Assembly (NCBI GenBank): GCA_037157565.1
Contig: JAZHRO010000055.1
Span: forward strand, 46,159,001 to 46,223,000
Reading direction: 5' to 3'
DNA length: 64,000 bases
From: Thalassia testudinum
Lineage: Eukaryota; Streptophyta; Magnoliopsida; Alismatales; Hydrocharitaceae
Positions 9,845 to 21,755 of this stretch are shown here, piece by piece. Made by a program: the position numbers and the translations under genes. The notes beneath the pieces are model-generated. The model was given only the letters and a program-made list of their open reading frames with translations, was not told where the DNA came from and ran no database searches. The first letter of the stretch is position 1; every line of letters begins with the position of its first letter.

Positions 9845-12800
9845 ATGTACGGAAGGAGGTCTCTAAGACCACCCTTAAGACCTCCTTTAGAAATTCACTC
9901 TCGTCAAGGCCAAGCCTCGACGCCCGTGTTTGTGCAGCAACACCCTCACATTATTCTCTCTTCTGATTCAGAACCAAGTTCTTCTTCTTCCCCCATCATG
10001 GCTCAGCCAGTTGAGGAAGAAAATAATCTGGAACACCAGCTCCAGCGACTCAATGACCTCTTCCAAAACTTCGTGCACCCACCGCAGCGTCCTATGATGC
10101 GGGACCACTACAATCCTGCTGCGGTGGCCATTGAGCCTCGAGTTAGAATCCCGATTGGAGGACCTGATTCCGAACTAAAGCCCAACATGATTCACGCTAT
10201 ACCTAAATTCCATGGGCTTAATTCTGAAGATCCCTTCCAGCACATCAAACAGCTTAAGCATCTGGCCCACACTTTTGGATCAGATGCGCAAAATCGGGAT
10301 ATTCTTCTCATGAAGATGTTCTCCTTTTCTCTTATGGACAAGGCCGCCCATTGGTATCAAACTCAGACCCGGCCGATCAACACTTGGGAAGAACTTCAAT
10401 CCGAGTTTTTGAAAAAGTTCTTTCCCGTTGGTCGGACCAACGCCTTGCGCCATCAGATTACACACTTCACTCAACAATCAGGAGAACCTCTCCATGAGGC
10501 ATGGGATCGTTTTCAGGATCTCATGAGGAAGTGCCCCCATCACGGAGTTCCTAAATGGGAACAAGTCCAATCTTTTTACCAGGGACTCCGTGAGGACATC
10601 CGCCTTTTCGTCAATGCAACCTGCGGAGGAAACATCATGGGTCAACATGAAGACACCGTATGGGAGATTCTCGAAAACATGTGCGAGAACTCCATCAACA
10701 ATGACTCCATGGGATTATTCGACAGGACAAATACCCGCGCAGCGACGAATCTTAAGGGAGCACATGAGACGCAGGGCCTGTCCGCATTAGTCGACCTGGA
10801 ATTAATGGCCAGTCGATTGGACAAGGTCTCAATTATTGAAAAGAAGGTGGATGAGCTGACTCAGCACTTGCAGCGAGCCACCTCTGCGCGTAACTCCTTT
10901 GCACAACCTCTTTCCACACAGGAGACTGTGCAAAACATCCTACACCGATCCTCCCCTGGGATGGATCCATATCCATCCCCATCTGATTCTTGGACTGGAA
11001 GATCATCCGATCCTTTCTTCACCAGCCGGGGGAACTCCATTCCCCCTTTCCCTGATTCTCAGGAGGTTCCTCAGACCTGCGAGGACCTCAACGCCATCCA
11101 GAACGACCCATTCTCCAACACTTACAACCCTGGATGGCGAAACCATCCAAATTTTCAGTGGGCGGGAAATTCTCAAACCCAAAGACCACCTTTTCAGTCC
11201 TGCCCACAGCCCTCTCATCACTACCAGCCGCCTCAGCCTCGGCCCAACCCTACTTATCCATCAGGGCCAAATCAAGATCAAATGTCCTTAATCCTTCAGA
11301 CTCTGGCTGACATTCAAAAATCGAATGCGGCCATTCAAAAACAGCACAAGGACGAGCTTACTGAAGTTAAAACTCAGCTGGCCCAGTTGGCAAATTCTCG
11401 CCAGCCAGGCACACTCCCTTCCCAACCCCTTCCTAACCCAAATAACGTGCCAACCCAGAAGCGCGTTATGAATCCAAATTTAGGCCACGCTCAATGGATT
11501 TATCAGGCCCCTACTGCCCCATCTCCAGACGAGATGGAAGCCTCTACTTCTCGTACGGGATTTCAGCAGCAGCCACCCCTCCTACCAAATCCAAACCAAA
11601 ATCAGGCCGGATTAAATGCTGTAACAACACGTAGTGGTAAGACAACTCAGGACCCGCGTTATCCAAACCACTCCCAGCCTGATAATCATGACCCTAGGAT
11701 AGTTATCCAAGGTACCGCTGTTCCAGACCCACAACCAGGACCTATCCTAGAGGAACCAACCAAGATCCCGTTTCCCGAGGCCCTGACCAAGGGAAAGAAG
11801 ACCACCAAACCCGTGGCCCCTGAGGAGGACCTGGTCAAGCTCTTTGAGCAGGTCCACATAAACATCCCCTTGATGGATGCAATCCACCACGTACCAGCTT
11901 ACGCACGATTTCTAAAGAATATATGTACACCCCAGCGTAAGCCGCGAACCAAGGGAGGGAGCCCAATTGTTCTGTCAGAGCAAGCCAGCTCTGTAATCCT
12001 TAGTAGACTCCCACCCAAGGCAAAAGATCCTGGAACTCCCCTGATCTCCTGTAAGATAGGTGGTACCCAATTTGACAGAGCATTGTTAGACTTAGGTGCA
12101 TCTATAAATCTGATACCCACATCCTTACTTGACCATCTGGAAGAATCTGAGCTGAAACCAACTGAGGTGACATTACAATTAGCAGATCGATCTATAAAGT
12201 CACCAAAAGGGATTCTCGAGGATGTTATCGTGAGAGTGCGGGATTTCTATTTTCCAGTGGACTTTATAGTCTTAGACATGGATGCACCTGAGAACCCTAG
12301 GGATACACCAATCATTCTAGGGAGACCTTTCTTGGCTACTGCTAGAGCCAACATCAGCTGTGAGGAGGGCCAAATAGAGCTTAAGTTTGGAGATCAAACA
12401 CTGAAAATTGATATATTTAAGGCCCAACAAGGAATTAATTGCGGCGTCATCGAACAAATTTGTGACATCAAGACTTTGGTTGATGAATCATACCTCCAGA
12501 ATGACTTGAGTATTCCTCATCAACCACAGAAGGATCTTGACCCGCAAATAGAGGAGTCAAATCCAGATGTGAACAACCCAGTAACTCCCACCCTTGAACC
12601 TCACATCTATACTGAACCACCCGCTGCTGCTGAAAACCCCATCCTCGAACTGAAACCCCTTCCTGCTCATTTGAAATACATCTTTTTGGGTTCTAATCAG
12701 ACCCTTCCTGTGATCATCAATTCCAACCTTAATCCTGAACAGGAATCCCGTCTGATTGTTGTCCTCCAGCAACATCGCAGAGCCATCGGATGGACCCTCG

Positions 12801-15544
12801 ATGATTTGACTGGAATAAGTCCCTCTTATTGTACTCATCATATCTATTCAGAAGAGGGCACACGACCTTCTCGTGAAATGCAGAGACGCTTAAACCCCAA
12901 TCTGCAGGAGGTCGTGAAAAAGGAGATCATCAAGTGGTTAGATGCCGGGATCATCTACCCGATCTCCGATAGTCGTTGGGTGAGCCCGATTCAGGTCGTG
13001 CCTAAGAAGGCAGGACTCACCACTATAACGACTGAGACCGGAGAAGTCATTCCTACCCGATTAGCCAACTCGTGGAGAGTCTGTATAGATTACCGTCGAC
13101 TCAATTCCTCCACGAAGAAGGATCATTTCCCACTACCCTTCATTGATCAAATTCTCGAAAAATTAGCGGGAAATAGGTTCTTCTGCTTCCTTGACGGGTA
13201 CTCCGGTTATAACCAGGTGGCAATCCATCCTGAGGACCAAGAAAAGACCACGTTCACCTGCCCCTTCGGAACATACGCTTTCCGAAGGATGCCTTTCGGT
13301 CTTTGCAATGCACCCGCTACTTTTCAGCGATGCATGCTTGCCATATTCTCAGATATGGTAGGTGATTATCTGGAAGTCTTCATGGATGACTTTTCAGTTT
13401 TCGGAGCATCATTCGACGATTGCCTCCAACACTTGGTCCAGATACTCAGGCGGTGCATCGACGTGAATTTGGTTCTTTCCTGGGAAAAGAGCCATTTCAT
13501 GGTGCCTGAGGGAATTGTCCTGGGACACTCAATTTCGGAGAAAGGTATCCAAGTGGATCGAGCTAAGGTTAATCTGATTTCTCACCTTCCTATGCCTAGC
13601 TCGATCAGGGACATCCGATCCTTTTTAGGGCATGTCGGTTTTTATCGACGATTTATCCCTGATTTTTCAAAAATCGCACGCCCCCTGACCACTCTTCTCT
13701 CCAAGGATGTTCCCTTCGAAATCTCCAAGGAATGCACTCAAGCATTTGAAATCCTGCGTGACCGAGTCACCCAAGCCCCGATCCTACAGTCCCCTGATTG
13801 GTCTCAACCCTTTGAGATCATGTGTGATGCATCCGACTTCGCTGTAGGAGCGGTTTTGGGGCAGAAAAATGACAAGAAACCTGTGGTCATTTACTACGCC
13901 AGCAAAACACTCAATGAGGCTCAGCGTAACTATACAGTTACTGAGAAAGAGCTGCTAGCTGTAGTATTTGCCCTAGAGAAATTCAGATCATACCTTCTGG
14001 GTTCCCATGTCATCATATACTCGGATCACACGGCTGTGAGGCATCTCCTTGCAAAGAAGGACGCGAAACCTCGATTGATCCGATGGATCTTGCTGTTGCA
14101 AGAATTTGACCTCGAGATTCGCGATAAAGCGGGAAAACAAAACGTGGTAGCTGATCACTTGTCCCGTCTTCCTTCTGAAATGATAGACCCTTCCGGACCC
14201 ATCACTGAGCATTTTCCCGATGAGCACCTGCTGACTATTGGTACTAGCCTTCCATGGTTTGCTAATATTGTAAATTACTTGGCATCTCATCAGACCCCGT
14301 CCGATTGGCCGAAGGCCAAGAAAGACAAATTACGCTCCGATGCCAAGTATTACATTTGGGAAGACCCGTACCTCTTCCGCATAGGTGCCGATCAGATCAT
14401 CCGGAGATGTATCCCGGAAGGGGAAGTCAACAATATCCTCTCTTTCTGCCATGACCAGGCATGCGGTGGCCATTTTGCCGGGCATAAAACCGCATCAAAA
14501 GTCCTCCAGTGCGGCTTTTACTGGCCCACACTGTTCAAAGACGCATACAGTCATTGCAAGGCATGCAGTCGTTGCCAGACTTTGGGCAACATGAGCCATC
14601 GCGACATGATGCCTATGCAACCGATTCTAGTATGCGAAATCTTTGATGTTTGGGGGATTGATTTTATGGGCCCCTTTCCTGTTTCGGATGGTTTCGAATA
14701 CATTCTGTTGGCTGTGGACTACGTGTCCAAATGGATCGAAGCCATACCGACCCGAACCTGTGATCACAAAATCGTTCTCAAATTCATTCATCAACACATT
14801 TTCTCAAGGTTCGGGATTCCTCGTGCAATAATCTCTGATGGGGGGACCCATTTCACAAATGCTCAGTTTAGGTCACTGATGACCAAATACGGGGTGTCTC
14901 ACCGAATCTCTACTCCTTACCACCCCCAAACTAATGGTCTAGCTGAGCTGTCGAATCGGGAGATCAAGAAAATCCTACAGGTCACTGTTCGACCTGACAG
15001 GAAGGACTGGTCGTCCCGACTTCCGGAAGCATTGTGGGCCTATAGGACCGCCCACAAGACCCAATTGGGCATGTCTCCCTTTAGATTGGTGTACAGAAAG
15101 GCATGCCACCTTCCCGTCGAACTGGAGCATAAAGCCTATTGGGCAGTACGGAACTGTAATCTAGATCTTTCTAAGGCTGGGACCCACAGAAAACTCCAAA
15201 TCAGCGAGATCGATGAATTGCGCATAGACGCGTACGAGAACTCGCAAATCTACAGGGAGCGGGTTAAAGCCTTCCACGACAAACACATCTCAAGAAAGAT
15301 CTTCCATCCTGGTCAAAAGGTCCTACTCTTTGATGCCCGACTCAAACTCTTCCCAGGAAAACTGAGATCTAAGTGGGTCGGACCATATTTGGTCCGACAG
15401 GTTTTTGGAAATGGAGCAATCGAAATCAGTCCACTCAGCCACGATTCTGAACCTTTCATCGTGAATGGTCAAAGACTCAAGCCGTTCATTGATGTAACTT
15501 CTACTGATTTGGCTGAGGCATCTTATATCCTCCGTTCCCCTTGA
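9845..15544 (+). CDS. gag-pol: gag-pol polyprotein of A (1899 residues), Athila-like
   Basis: One uninterrupted frame carries capsid and enzymes. The gag core lies at about residues 120-260 ([26 protein letters not shown]), followed by a proline/glutamine-rich part with [12 protein letters not shown] near 426 and TTRSGK near 593. The aspartic protease has DLGAS near 749, with Leu in place of the usual Thr/Ser. RT shows [33 protein letters not shown] and catalytic FMDD near 1179. RNase H has CDASD near 1326, TEKEL near 1365 and SDHTAV near 1392. Integrase has an H-H-C-C zinc site ([12 protein letters not shown] ... CKACSRC, 1535-1577), the DDE residues in GIDFMGP, SDGGTHF and the E of ELSNREIKK, and a GPY motif (WVGPYLV) near 1844. 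There is no chromodomain. The first ATG (9845) is preferred to the one at 9998 because its MYGRRSLR start resembles MLGRRSLR at the gag start of G. All catalytic residues are present, so it may be functional. Confidence 0.95.
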   Translation: MYGRRSLRPPLRPPLEIHSRQGQASTPVFVQQHPHIILSSDSEPSSSSSPIMAQPVEEENNLEHQLQRLNDLFQNFVHPPQRPMMRDHYNPAAVAIEPRVRIPIGGPDSELKPNMIHAIPKFHGLNSEDPFQHIKQLKHLAHTFGSDAQNRDILLMKMFSFSLMDKAAHWYQTQTRPINTWEELQSEFLKKFFPVGRTNALRHQITHFTQQSGEPLHEAWDRFQDLMRKCPHHGVPKWEQVQSFYQGLREDIRLFVNATCGGNIMGQHEDTVWEILENMCENSINNDSMGLFDRTNTRAATNLKGAHETQGLSALVDLELMASRLDKVSIIEKKVDELTQHLQRATSARNSFAQPLSTQETVQNILHRSSPGMDPYPSPSDSWTGRSSDPFFTSRGNSIPPFPDSQEVPQTCEDLNAIQNDPFSNTYNPGWRNHPNFQWAGNSQTQRPPFQSCPQPSHHYQPPQPRPNPTYPSGPNQDQMSLILQTLADIQKSNAAIQKQHKDELTEVKTQLAQLANSRQPGTLPSQPLPNPNNVPTQKRVMNPNLGHAQWIYQAPTAPSPDEMEASTSRTGFQQQPPLLPNPNQNQAGLNAVTTRSGKTTQDPRYPNHSQPDNHDPRIVIQGTAVPDPQPGPILEEPTKIPFPEALTKGKKTTKPVAPEEDLVKLFEQVHINIPLMDAIHHVPAYARFLKNICTPQRKPRTKGGSPIVLSEQASSVILSRLPPKAKDPGTPLISCKIGGTQFDRALLDLGASINLIPTSLLDHLEESELKPTEVTLQLADRSIKSPKGILEDVIVRVRDFYFPVDFIVLDMDAPENPRDTPIILGRPFLATARANISCEEGQIELKFGDQTLKIDIFKAQQGINCGVIEQICDIKTLVDESYLQNDLSIPHQPQKDLDPQIEESNPDVNNPVTPTLEPHIYTEPPAAAENPILELKPLPAHLKYIFLGSNQTLPVIINSNLNPEQESRLIVVLQQHRRAIGWTLDDLTGISPSYCTHHIYSEEGTRPSREMQRRLNPNLQEVVKKEIIKWLDAGIIYPISDSRWVSPIQVVPKKAGLTTITTETGEVIPTRLANSWRVCIDYRRLNSSTKKDHFPLPFIDQILEKLAGNRFFCFLDGYSGYNQVAIHPEDQEKTTFTCPFGTYAFRRMPFGLCNAPATFQRCMLAIFSDMVGDYLEVFMDDFSVFGASFDDCLQHLVQILRRCIDVNLVLSWEKSHFMVPEGIVLGHSISEKGIQVDRAKVNLISHLPMPSSIRDIRSFLGHVGFYRRFIPDFSKIARPLTTLLSKDVPFEISKECTQAFEILRDRVTQAPILQSPDWSQPFEIMCDASDFAVGAVLGQKNDKKPVVIYYASKTLNEAQRNYTVTEKELLAVVFALEKFRSYLLGSHVIIYSDHTAVRHLLAKKDAKPRLIRWILLLQEFDLEIRDKAGKQNVVADHLSRLPSEMIDPSGPITEHFPDEHLLTIGTSLPWFANIVNYLASHQTPSDWPKAKKDKLRSDAKYYIWEDPYLFRIGADQIIRRCIPEGEVNNILSFCHDQACGGHFAGHKTASKVLQCGFYWPTLFKDAYSHCKACSRCQTLGNMSHRDMMPMQPILVCEIFDVWGIDFMGPFPVSDGFEYILLAVDYVSKWIEAIPTRTCDHKIVLKFIHQHIFSRFGIPRAIISDGGTHFTNAQFRSLMTKYGVSHRISTPYHPQTNGLAELSNREIKKILQVTVRPDRKDWSSRLPEALWAYRTAHKTQLGMSPFRLVYRKACHLPVELEHKAYWAVRNCNLDLSKAGTHRKLQISEIDELRIDAYENSQIYRERVKAFHDKHISRKIFHPGQKVLLFDARLKLFPGKLRSKWVGPYLVRQVFGNGAIEISPLSHDSEPFIVNGQRLKPFIDVTSTDLAEASYILRSP

Positions 15545-15785
15545 GCTTATTGCGCCCAGCCGATGGCGTAAAACTCAGCGCTTAACGGGAGGCAGCCCGT
15601 CATTCTCTTTGAAAACCTGAAACTTGTTCTGACACCTTTCAGCACTCGAAGTTCACCCTTATAGACAGCCGACCCCAACTCAGATGTTCGCATCTGAAAT
15701 TTGAAATCGTCCGCAAAAATTCAACCCGACCCATCCACTCACCCAAATTTCTGTCTTAAGGAATGAACTAAGACCCCCTAGGTTA

Positions 15786-15820
15786 CAATGAGGACATTGC
15801 AAATCTTAGGCATGGGGGGG
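15786..15820 (+). promoter_or_regulatory. Internal PPT-like site with CAATG/CATTG palindrome (A)
   Basis: CAATG-AGGA-CATTG (15786-15799) is followed after six bases by TTAGGCATGGGGGGG (15806-15820). The latter copies the core of the true PPT at 17094-17107 (TAGGCATGGGGGTA). The pair recurs in J, B, C, D and G at the same relative place. Confidence 0.7.
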
Positions 15821-16443
15821 TAGGAAAGTGCAAAAACTTGTAAGAAAAGGTTTCAAACAAAAAAATTCACATATGCCAAAAATACCATAAAAATTAAAAA
15901 ATTTTTCGAAAAAGAATAAGAGGAAAAGAGGAGAAGGAAAATTTTGTGAAGGAGAGAAGAAACAAAATGAAAAAGGAGCACAAAATTATAAGAAAAGAGT
16001 GATAGTCATTAGTAAGAAACTAAGGAATTAACCTAAGTTCTAGACCTCATTCAAGAAAAATAACTGAAAAGTGCACAATGAGATTAGTAAGAATGCAAAC
16101 CTTAGGCATTCTTGAATAGACTCTTGGTACCCATTAAGATCTGGACACTCCTCAAGAGGTTGAGGAAAATGAAAAGCTGAAGTATTAGGTCTAAGGCTTA
16201 GGGAGTATTCGGCCTCGTTAACTAATTTTTGGTTTACGGGACTCAGTAACCTAAGCACCCTAATCTCACACACAGCCTGGTTCAGTAAGCGTAAAAATCA
16301 GAATCACGCAGAAGCGTCGCAAAAATCTGAAAAGAACACCTAGAATAGGAATGGCCGATCAACACAAGTTGATTTGGACGAGTTCCCAGCGCGGAGAGGC
16401 GGGAAATCCCCTCGAAGATGCGTAACAAAATATCATCTCCTCG

Positions 16444-16493
16444 GTGCTTGTCTCTTAGGATATTTACATATCCTACGGGGGGCATGTAAGCAC
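16444..16493 (+). ncRNA. Conserved 3' UTR stem-loop (A)
   Basis: Outer stem GTGCTT (16444-16449) with AAGCAC (16488-16493). Inner hairpin AGGATAT-TTAC-ATATCCT (16457-16474). The loop side contains GGGGGGCATGT. In B, D and G the outer stem is GCACTT/AAGTGC, so two base pairs have changed on both sides while pairing is kept. This is a structured RNA element inside the element transcript, not an independent gene. Confidence 0.7.
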
Positions 16494-16509
16494 TCTGCTG
16501 GTTCAGATT

Positions 16510-16655
16510 CCATGGATGGCATTATCTCGAAGTGTCAATTGCCAGGGTCTGGATTCGGCCACGGAATACCATGGATGGGATTATCTCGAAATCTCAATAG
16601 CCAGGGTTCCGGGGGTTGCCATGGGCGGTGCTATCTCGAAGCATCGATCGCCAGG
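16510..16655 (+). repeat. Three tandem units containing TATCTCGAA (A)
   Basis: Units at 16510-16547, 16569-16606 and 16619-16655 follow the pattern CCATGG-GG-TTATCTCGAA-TC-AT-GCCAGG. They lie directly after the stem-loop. The same triple array is present in B, D and G and in degenerate form in J (21770-21920). Confidence 0.75.
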
Positions 16656-17093
16656 AACCTTTGAGGATTGATGATGGGAGCAAGGAATCTGATACAGACC
16701 GTGTTGAAAAGCCAATCCTAGGCTAGAACTAAAAAGAAAAAGAGAGAGAAAACTCTCCAAACAGAAAAAAACTTTCTATCTCTCTCTTACAAAACGCACT
16801 GCGAACTGGGCCAGGGCTAAAATCATTTCAAGCACGGGTGCTTTAACCACGAAGTCCAATAAACCTTAGGTTAGTTCTTGCGGGCCTTAAAAACCTTTGC
16901 TGAAAGACTGAGGCTAAGGCTAGACAGATTTGGATCTTGATTGATACTAGAGTACCTTTTAGGCCTATGGTCAGCATTCTAACCTAATCTATGCTCAAAT
17001 AAAAAAGGCACTTATCTAAAACCATTGAAAACTTCATGGTCTAGAACAAGGGTTGAAACCTTAAGTTTTTTTTGCTAAGGGACTAGCAAAAGC

Positions 17094-17107
17094 TAGGCAT
17101 GGGGGTA
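17094..17107 (+). other. Polypurine tract of A
   Basis: TAGGCATGGGGGTA directly precedes the 3' LTR. It is preceded by GGGACTAGCAAAAGC, also conserved in B, D, G and J. Confidence 0.8.
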
Positions 17108-19867
17108 TGATGAGAACCTCATCATGAGCCATAACTAGCTCATTTTGACCCAATACAAAGGATAAAAGCTCCTACATATCTCAAGGAAAGGCTTAACTCA
17201 GAGAATTCTGAGTTTGAGAAGAAAACCAGTCATAAGGGGTAAAAGTGCAATTTTACCAGTATAATCTGCATACAGGGTAATTCAGGGCCCAAACACAGGT
17301 CAAAACAGCTTAATAAGAATAAAAGTGGGATGAGATGATCTAGCAAGGGCTACAGCACTTCCAAGGAACCAAATGATAATCTGTAACCCTAAAACAACCC
17401 ACTTCAATTCACAAGGTTCGAGGCAAAGTAAAAATAGAATAAACCCTCTAAAATTCATAGAAAAATAATCTCTAGGGTTTAGAACCTTCAATTTGGCCTT
17501 TAGAACCCATTTTGACCTACATTGAGAACCATGCCCAATTAATAACTTAATTTGGGTCTTTACGCAAATTGACCGGTCAAACAAGGTTTAATATGAAAAT
17601 GAAATTTACCATCAGATTCCTTAGGTTCTAATTAGTCATGTATAAAAACTTGAGCCTAAGAAGAAACCTCCTTGACCGACTTTACACTTTGGTCCTCATA
17701 TATTTACTCTTTGGCCCTCAACTTTTGAACCCTCGCATTTTGGCCCCTAACTCTCCTTCGTTCTTTGCAAACAGGTCCCTCCTGCAAAACCCTGCCAGCA
17801 CCATGCTCCGGCGACCTTGCGCGGAGCATGGCGCCGCGCAGGGTAAGGTGGAGGACCTGGCATGTGTACCGGGGGTGCCCTGCGTCGTCAGCCGTCGCAG
17901 GAGCACCCCCATGATCAGTGCAGCCCCCCATACCGGCCGTGCGAACGCACGGACGGTATGGGTTCGTACTCCGACCATGCTCCGGCGAGGGAGACACGTC
18001 GTCTCCCTCCGCCTTCCTCCCTGCTTCAACCCTATAAATACCCCCCGCCGCTCCACCGACGAAGGCAGCCTGGATCTGACGGAGAAAACCCCCAGCTTTC
18101 GTCTCTTCTTTCTCCGGCAGACGCTCACCAGCTCCGGCGACTTCCTCTCCCTCCACCTCTTCGCTCTGCCGCACTACCAGCAGCAGAGACCTCCTCCCCT
18201 GCTCTTCCCGCGCCACGCCGCACCCAGCTGGCGCCTCTCCAGCCCTCTGCTCGCCGCCGCCCCTCTCTCTGAGCAACATCTTCTCCGGCGACAGTCGATA
18301 CGACTGTCGCCCTGTTCCTCCCCCTTCGTCCCGGCAGTTAAGTTAGACTTACTCCCCTTCTCCTCCTCTTTCTTTCCCCGCTTTCGATTTAGTCAATTAA
18401 GCCCTCTACCGACCCTGTTCACCCTCATCCTCTCCGCCTCCGACCACCCTCCGGCGAGCCGCTCCCATCACCTCAGCGACCCACACGGCTCGCCGACCAC
18501 CGCAGAACCTCCGCCTCCTCACCCTGATCCTCTTCCGCCCCTCCACTTCCCACCGAACACCCTCTGCAGACCCACCGAACACACCCACTCCCTCGCTCAC
18601 AGTTTGACCTAGGACGACCTGACAGCTCCATCTCGCCCCCTGCAGACCCCCTGACCACCTTCGCCGTGCCACGGCGAAGGTCCCCCGCCTGTCTGATTTG
18701 GCCGAGAGGCAGTTCTATTGATTTCAGGTTCCAGGCCTTGACCGCCATTGGCGAGGAAGCTCGAAGCTTGCTCGAGGTTGCTCCAAGCCTAGATATCCCA
18801 GGTTGAAGAGCCACGGCCAGCGCGAAAGAGTCTTGCGCACACACCCTGGCCCTCAATTGGAGTTGCGCGCCTCAACAGCTGTGGCAATTGGAAGCACCAT
18901 CCCTGCTGCAGGCGTGAGAGAAGCAGGGTACGCGGATAGTCCCACCTCGGGAGTTTCTGGAGCCACACACTCACATAAATTGCAAAACTGCCACCATCTG
19001 TTTGCCTCAGTTACCACGGGGTGAGGTCCCTCTCACCCGACCCGACCCGACTCGGCCTCGTCCGTGACCACGCTCCGCGGACCTGGCCCGACCCGATTAG
19101 ACTGACCTGCACTCCTCGCCCACCACGCACGCCGGTGGGCCTGGACCCGGGCCTGACCCGAACCCGATTACCCGGTAGCGCTCTGGGAGAGCTTCCGAAG
19201 AGTGATTTCAGAGAGAGAGATACGCGGGGGAGGGGGGTAGAATAGGTTTTTGCCTCTTGACGAATAAACTCTGAAGTGTGCAGGCCAAAGAAGAAGAAGC
19301 AGACCCGCTGAAGAAGAAGGAGCTCCTGCACTGTAGCGAAGGCATTGTTAAGTCGTCTCAGCACCGGGGCAGACGACGGAAGGTCAGCAGCCAAAGAAGA
19401 AGAAGACCCGCTGAAGAAGAAGGAAGAGCAACGGCCATCGCGAAAGAAGAAAAAGAGAGGTCAAGGCAGGTGAAGACAAAGAAGAAGAAGGAATGAAGAG
19501 AAGCAAGAAGCAAGAAAAGAAGAAGACGATCTGACGAAAAAAAAGAAAGAAAGGAAACAAGGAAGAACAGAAGAAGAAGAGCACGAGGGGAAGATCTGAA
19601 GAAAGAAGAAGAAGAAGAACAGGAAGAACCAAAGACAAAGAGGAAGAAAGAAGAAAAGAAGAAGAAGCCAAATTTTCATCTCTCTCTCTCTCTCTCTTTA
19701 TTTTTGTAACAGAACTTGTATATCTCTAGAATACAACTTGCTCCCTGAGTTCGACCTCGGGAACTCTTTTATTTTTCCGAGTAAAAAATTTTATATGAAA
19801 CGTTGGTAACAACCGGCTTTACTACAACGATATAATAACTCAACCCGGTCAAACCGACGCTTCATCA
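17108..19867 (+). repeat. 3' LTR of A
   Basis: Offset of exactly 10,943 bp from the 5' LTR, same length. The differences seen are 7787 A to G, 7987 G to A and 8424 T to C in this copy. It ends TTCATCA and is followed by the TSD ATGAT. Confidence 0.95.
18033..18040 (+). promoter_or_regulatory. TATA box of the A 3' LTR
   Basis: Same TATAAATA as at 7090. It could drive read-out transcription into J DNA downstream. Confidence 0.6.
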
Positions 19868-19872
19868 ATGAT

Positions 19873-20612
19873 ACTTCTCCAGACTTCTCAAACGAACAAA
19901 TTGATTTGTTAGAGGTCAAACTAATTTACGATACAGAATCAGAGGAGTTCGAAGAGTTAGGATTTATTGGATCTACCCTAGAAACCCTAAACCCGAGCCT
20001 AGGCCTAATAAGGATATACTTGTGAGCTTGGAATTTGAAACTAGGATAGACCAAAGTTAGGTTGACAACTCCAAGCATCTTGATTTATTCTGTGGTGTAA
20101 ATTGCAATCTTGAATCAGTTTCAGAAGAGGACTTTTGCAAATTGTCCAATGATTTTGAATCATACTTTGACTTAGGAGAATCATTGTTTCCAGATGATTA
20201 CAAGCCAATTTACAACCTCAGTATCCATGATCCGTTCTTTGATTCTAATTTTGAGGGCAATGATTTAGAACTCGAAATAGCCCTACCACCTAGCTCAGAT
20301 CCAGAGCCATCCAAAATTGATCCCAACCTTGACTCACCATCGGAATCAATTTCTATTTTAACTAATCACTTTCTAATTTGGTTGCATATGATTCACCACC
20401 ATGTTTCGATAGTGAATGGGACACTGATCAAACTAACAACCATATGTTCTCCCCCTTTGATCCCACCAGTAGGGTTACTACTTCCTTTATGGATCTATTA
20501 TCTTTTGAGGACCCCCACTCTGATCTGGCTGAGTAGATACAGCCAAACCCTCGATTCTCATTTCCACGCCTATTTCAACCACAAAGCATCTGGTGGGCTC
20601 CATACCTATTGA
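19873..20612 (+). pseudogene. Acidic unknown protein of J, second part (broken)
   Basis: Directly after the target duplication of A the frame interrupted at 6164 continues for about 50 codons to a TGA near 20023. A further frame at 20142-20612 (156 codons) is again acidic (many D, E, S, P) with no known motif. The region ends shortly before the 3' UTR word GCTTAACGGGAGGC at 20798. It has no pol-like motif, supporting the view that J never carried gag-pol in this position. Confidence 0.45.
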
Positions 20613-21025
20613 TTCACATTCCTCAACCCACCAAATTGATTGGGTTTGATCTGCATCCTTAGCCAATTGATCTGAGCAAGCACCTGGTTAGACCAACTAG
20701 GCTAATGATCAAGGTGCTTGCTCTACAAAATTCTTCCAATCTGACCACCCTTTCTCCTTGACCACCTTCTGCTCAGCTGAAGGCATTGAATTTAGTGCTT
20801 AACGGGAGGCAACCCATAATTCCAAAATCCCAAGACCCTTTTGATTCATCTTTGAGCTGCATTCCTATTGCACTTTAGGGTTCAAACATTAGAACAATCA
20901 ACTCCACCTTTGATACTTGTATCAAAGCTTGAAATCGTTCGCAATAGTCATCCTGACTCGTTCACCCACCCTTTGACCCTGTTCAAAATTATGAACTAAA
21001 GTTGAATTTGAATCCACTTGGTTTA

Positions 21026-21060
21026 TAATGAGGACATTGCAAAATTTAGGCATAGGGTAT
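21026..21060 (+). promoter_or_regulatory. Internal PPT-like site (J)
   Basis: TAATG-AGGA-CATTG followed by TTTAGGCATAGGG. One arm base and the G run have decayed compared with A. Confidence 0.55.
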
Positions 21061-21703
21061 TAAAGAGCAAAGCAAATGGGAAATTCAAATCTTTGAGGGG
21101 TTCTCACACACATATATATAAAAGGAGAAAGAGGAGGAAATTTTGCAGGAAATATGAAAATCTTTCTTGAGGAGGAAGAAAGAGGAGAAATGCAAAAAAA
21201 AAAGTGGAGCAAAATCAGAAAAAATTGATAGTCCTAGTAATTGATTATGGATCCTACTTAAGTTCTAGACCAAATCAAAATAAAGATTAAGTCCTAAAGT
21301 GCTAGAGGCAAGGAATTAAGTAAAGAATATTGACCTTAGGCCTCTTGGGCCTATTCTTGGGCTTCAACACTAACGTATTTGTTAAGATCGGGACTATTGC
21401 TCAAGATGTTGAGGAAGTTACGAGGTTGATGTATTAAGTCTAAACATAGGGATTATTCAGCCCCGTTGCCTACCCTTTGGTTTGCAGGACTTGGTAACCT
21501 AGGCACCCAAAAATCACACACCAATTTGGTTCAGTGTGCTTAACGAAGAATAATGCCAAAAGTGTTATGTTCTGAAAATAATTTCCTGAAGATTTGACTT
21601 AGGTGCGGCTTGAAGACACAAGATGGTTGGATGAGTTCCTGGCCTGGAGAGGAGGAATGAAAAATACTCCCCTTGAAGATGTGTTATAACATATCATCTC
21701 CTC

Positions 21704-21755
21704 GGTGCTTCTCTCCTACGATATCTAAATATCCTATCAGAGGCACGTAAGCACC
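21704..21755 (+). ncRNA. Conserved 3' UTR stem-loop (J)
   Basis: GGTGCTT (21704-21710) pairs with AAGCACC (21749-21755). Inner hairpin GATAT (21720-21724) with ATATC (21729-21733). Same form as in A. Confidence 0.6.

Larger units (their letters stand above)
15545..17093 (+). other. 3' untranslated region of A, no env frame
   Basis: About 1.5 kb without a long reading frame. It begins with GCTTAACGGGAGGCAGCCCG (15579-15598), which recurs in J at 20798. It also contains the internal PPT-like site, a purine-rich tract (15900-15990), the conserved stem-loop, the triple repeat and, near 16680-16710, the word GATACAGACCGTGTT. That word recurs as GACACAGATCGTGTT in B (31017) and in a related form in J, D and G. 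Athila-type elements often carry an env-like gene here. None is visible. Confidence 0.75.
6165..19867 (+). mobile_element. Element A: intact, young Athila-like Ty3/gypsy LTR retrotransposon
   Basis: Complete element of 13,703 bp. LTRs of 2760 bp each begin TGATGAG and end TTCATCA. The 5-bp target duplication ATGAT is perfect (6160-6164 and 19868-19872). PBS, a single gag-pol frame, an internal PPT-like site, structured 3' UTR and PPT are all present. Comparing the LTRs by eye and through their translations, I found three differences, all transitions (near 7787, 7987 and 8424), about 0.1 percent, so insertion was recent. The Athila-like assignment rests on the tRNA-Asp-type PBS, the DLGAS protease motif, the FMDD reverse transcriptase motif and the absence of a chromodomain. 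No env-like frame follows pol. Confidence 0.95.

Noticed and set aside
16510..16655. Repeat-spacer array resembling a CRISPR
   Set aside because: Only three imperfect units with unequal spacing, inside a plant retrotransposon 3' UTR.
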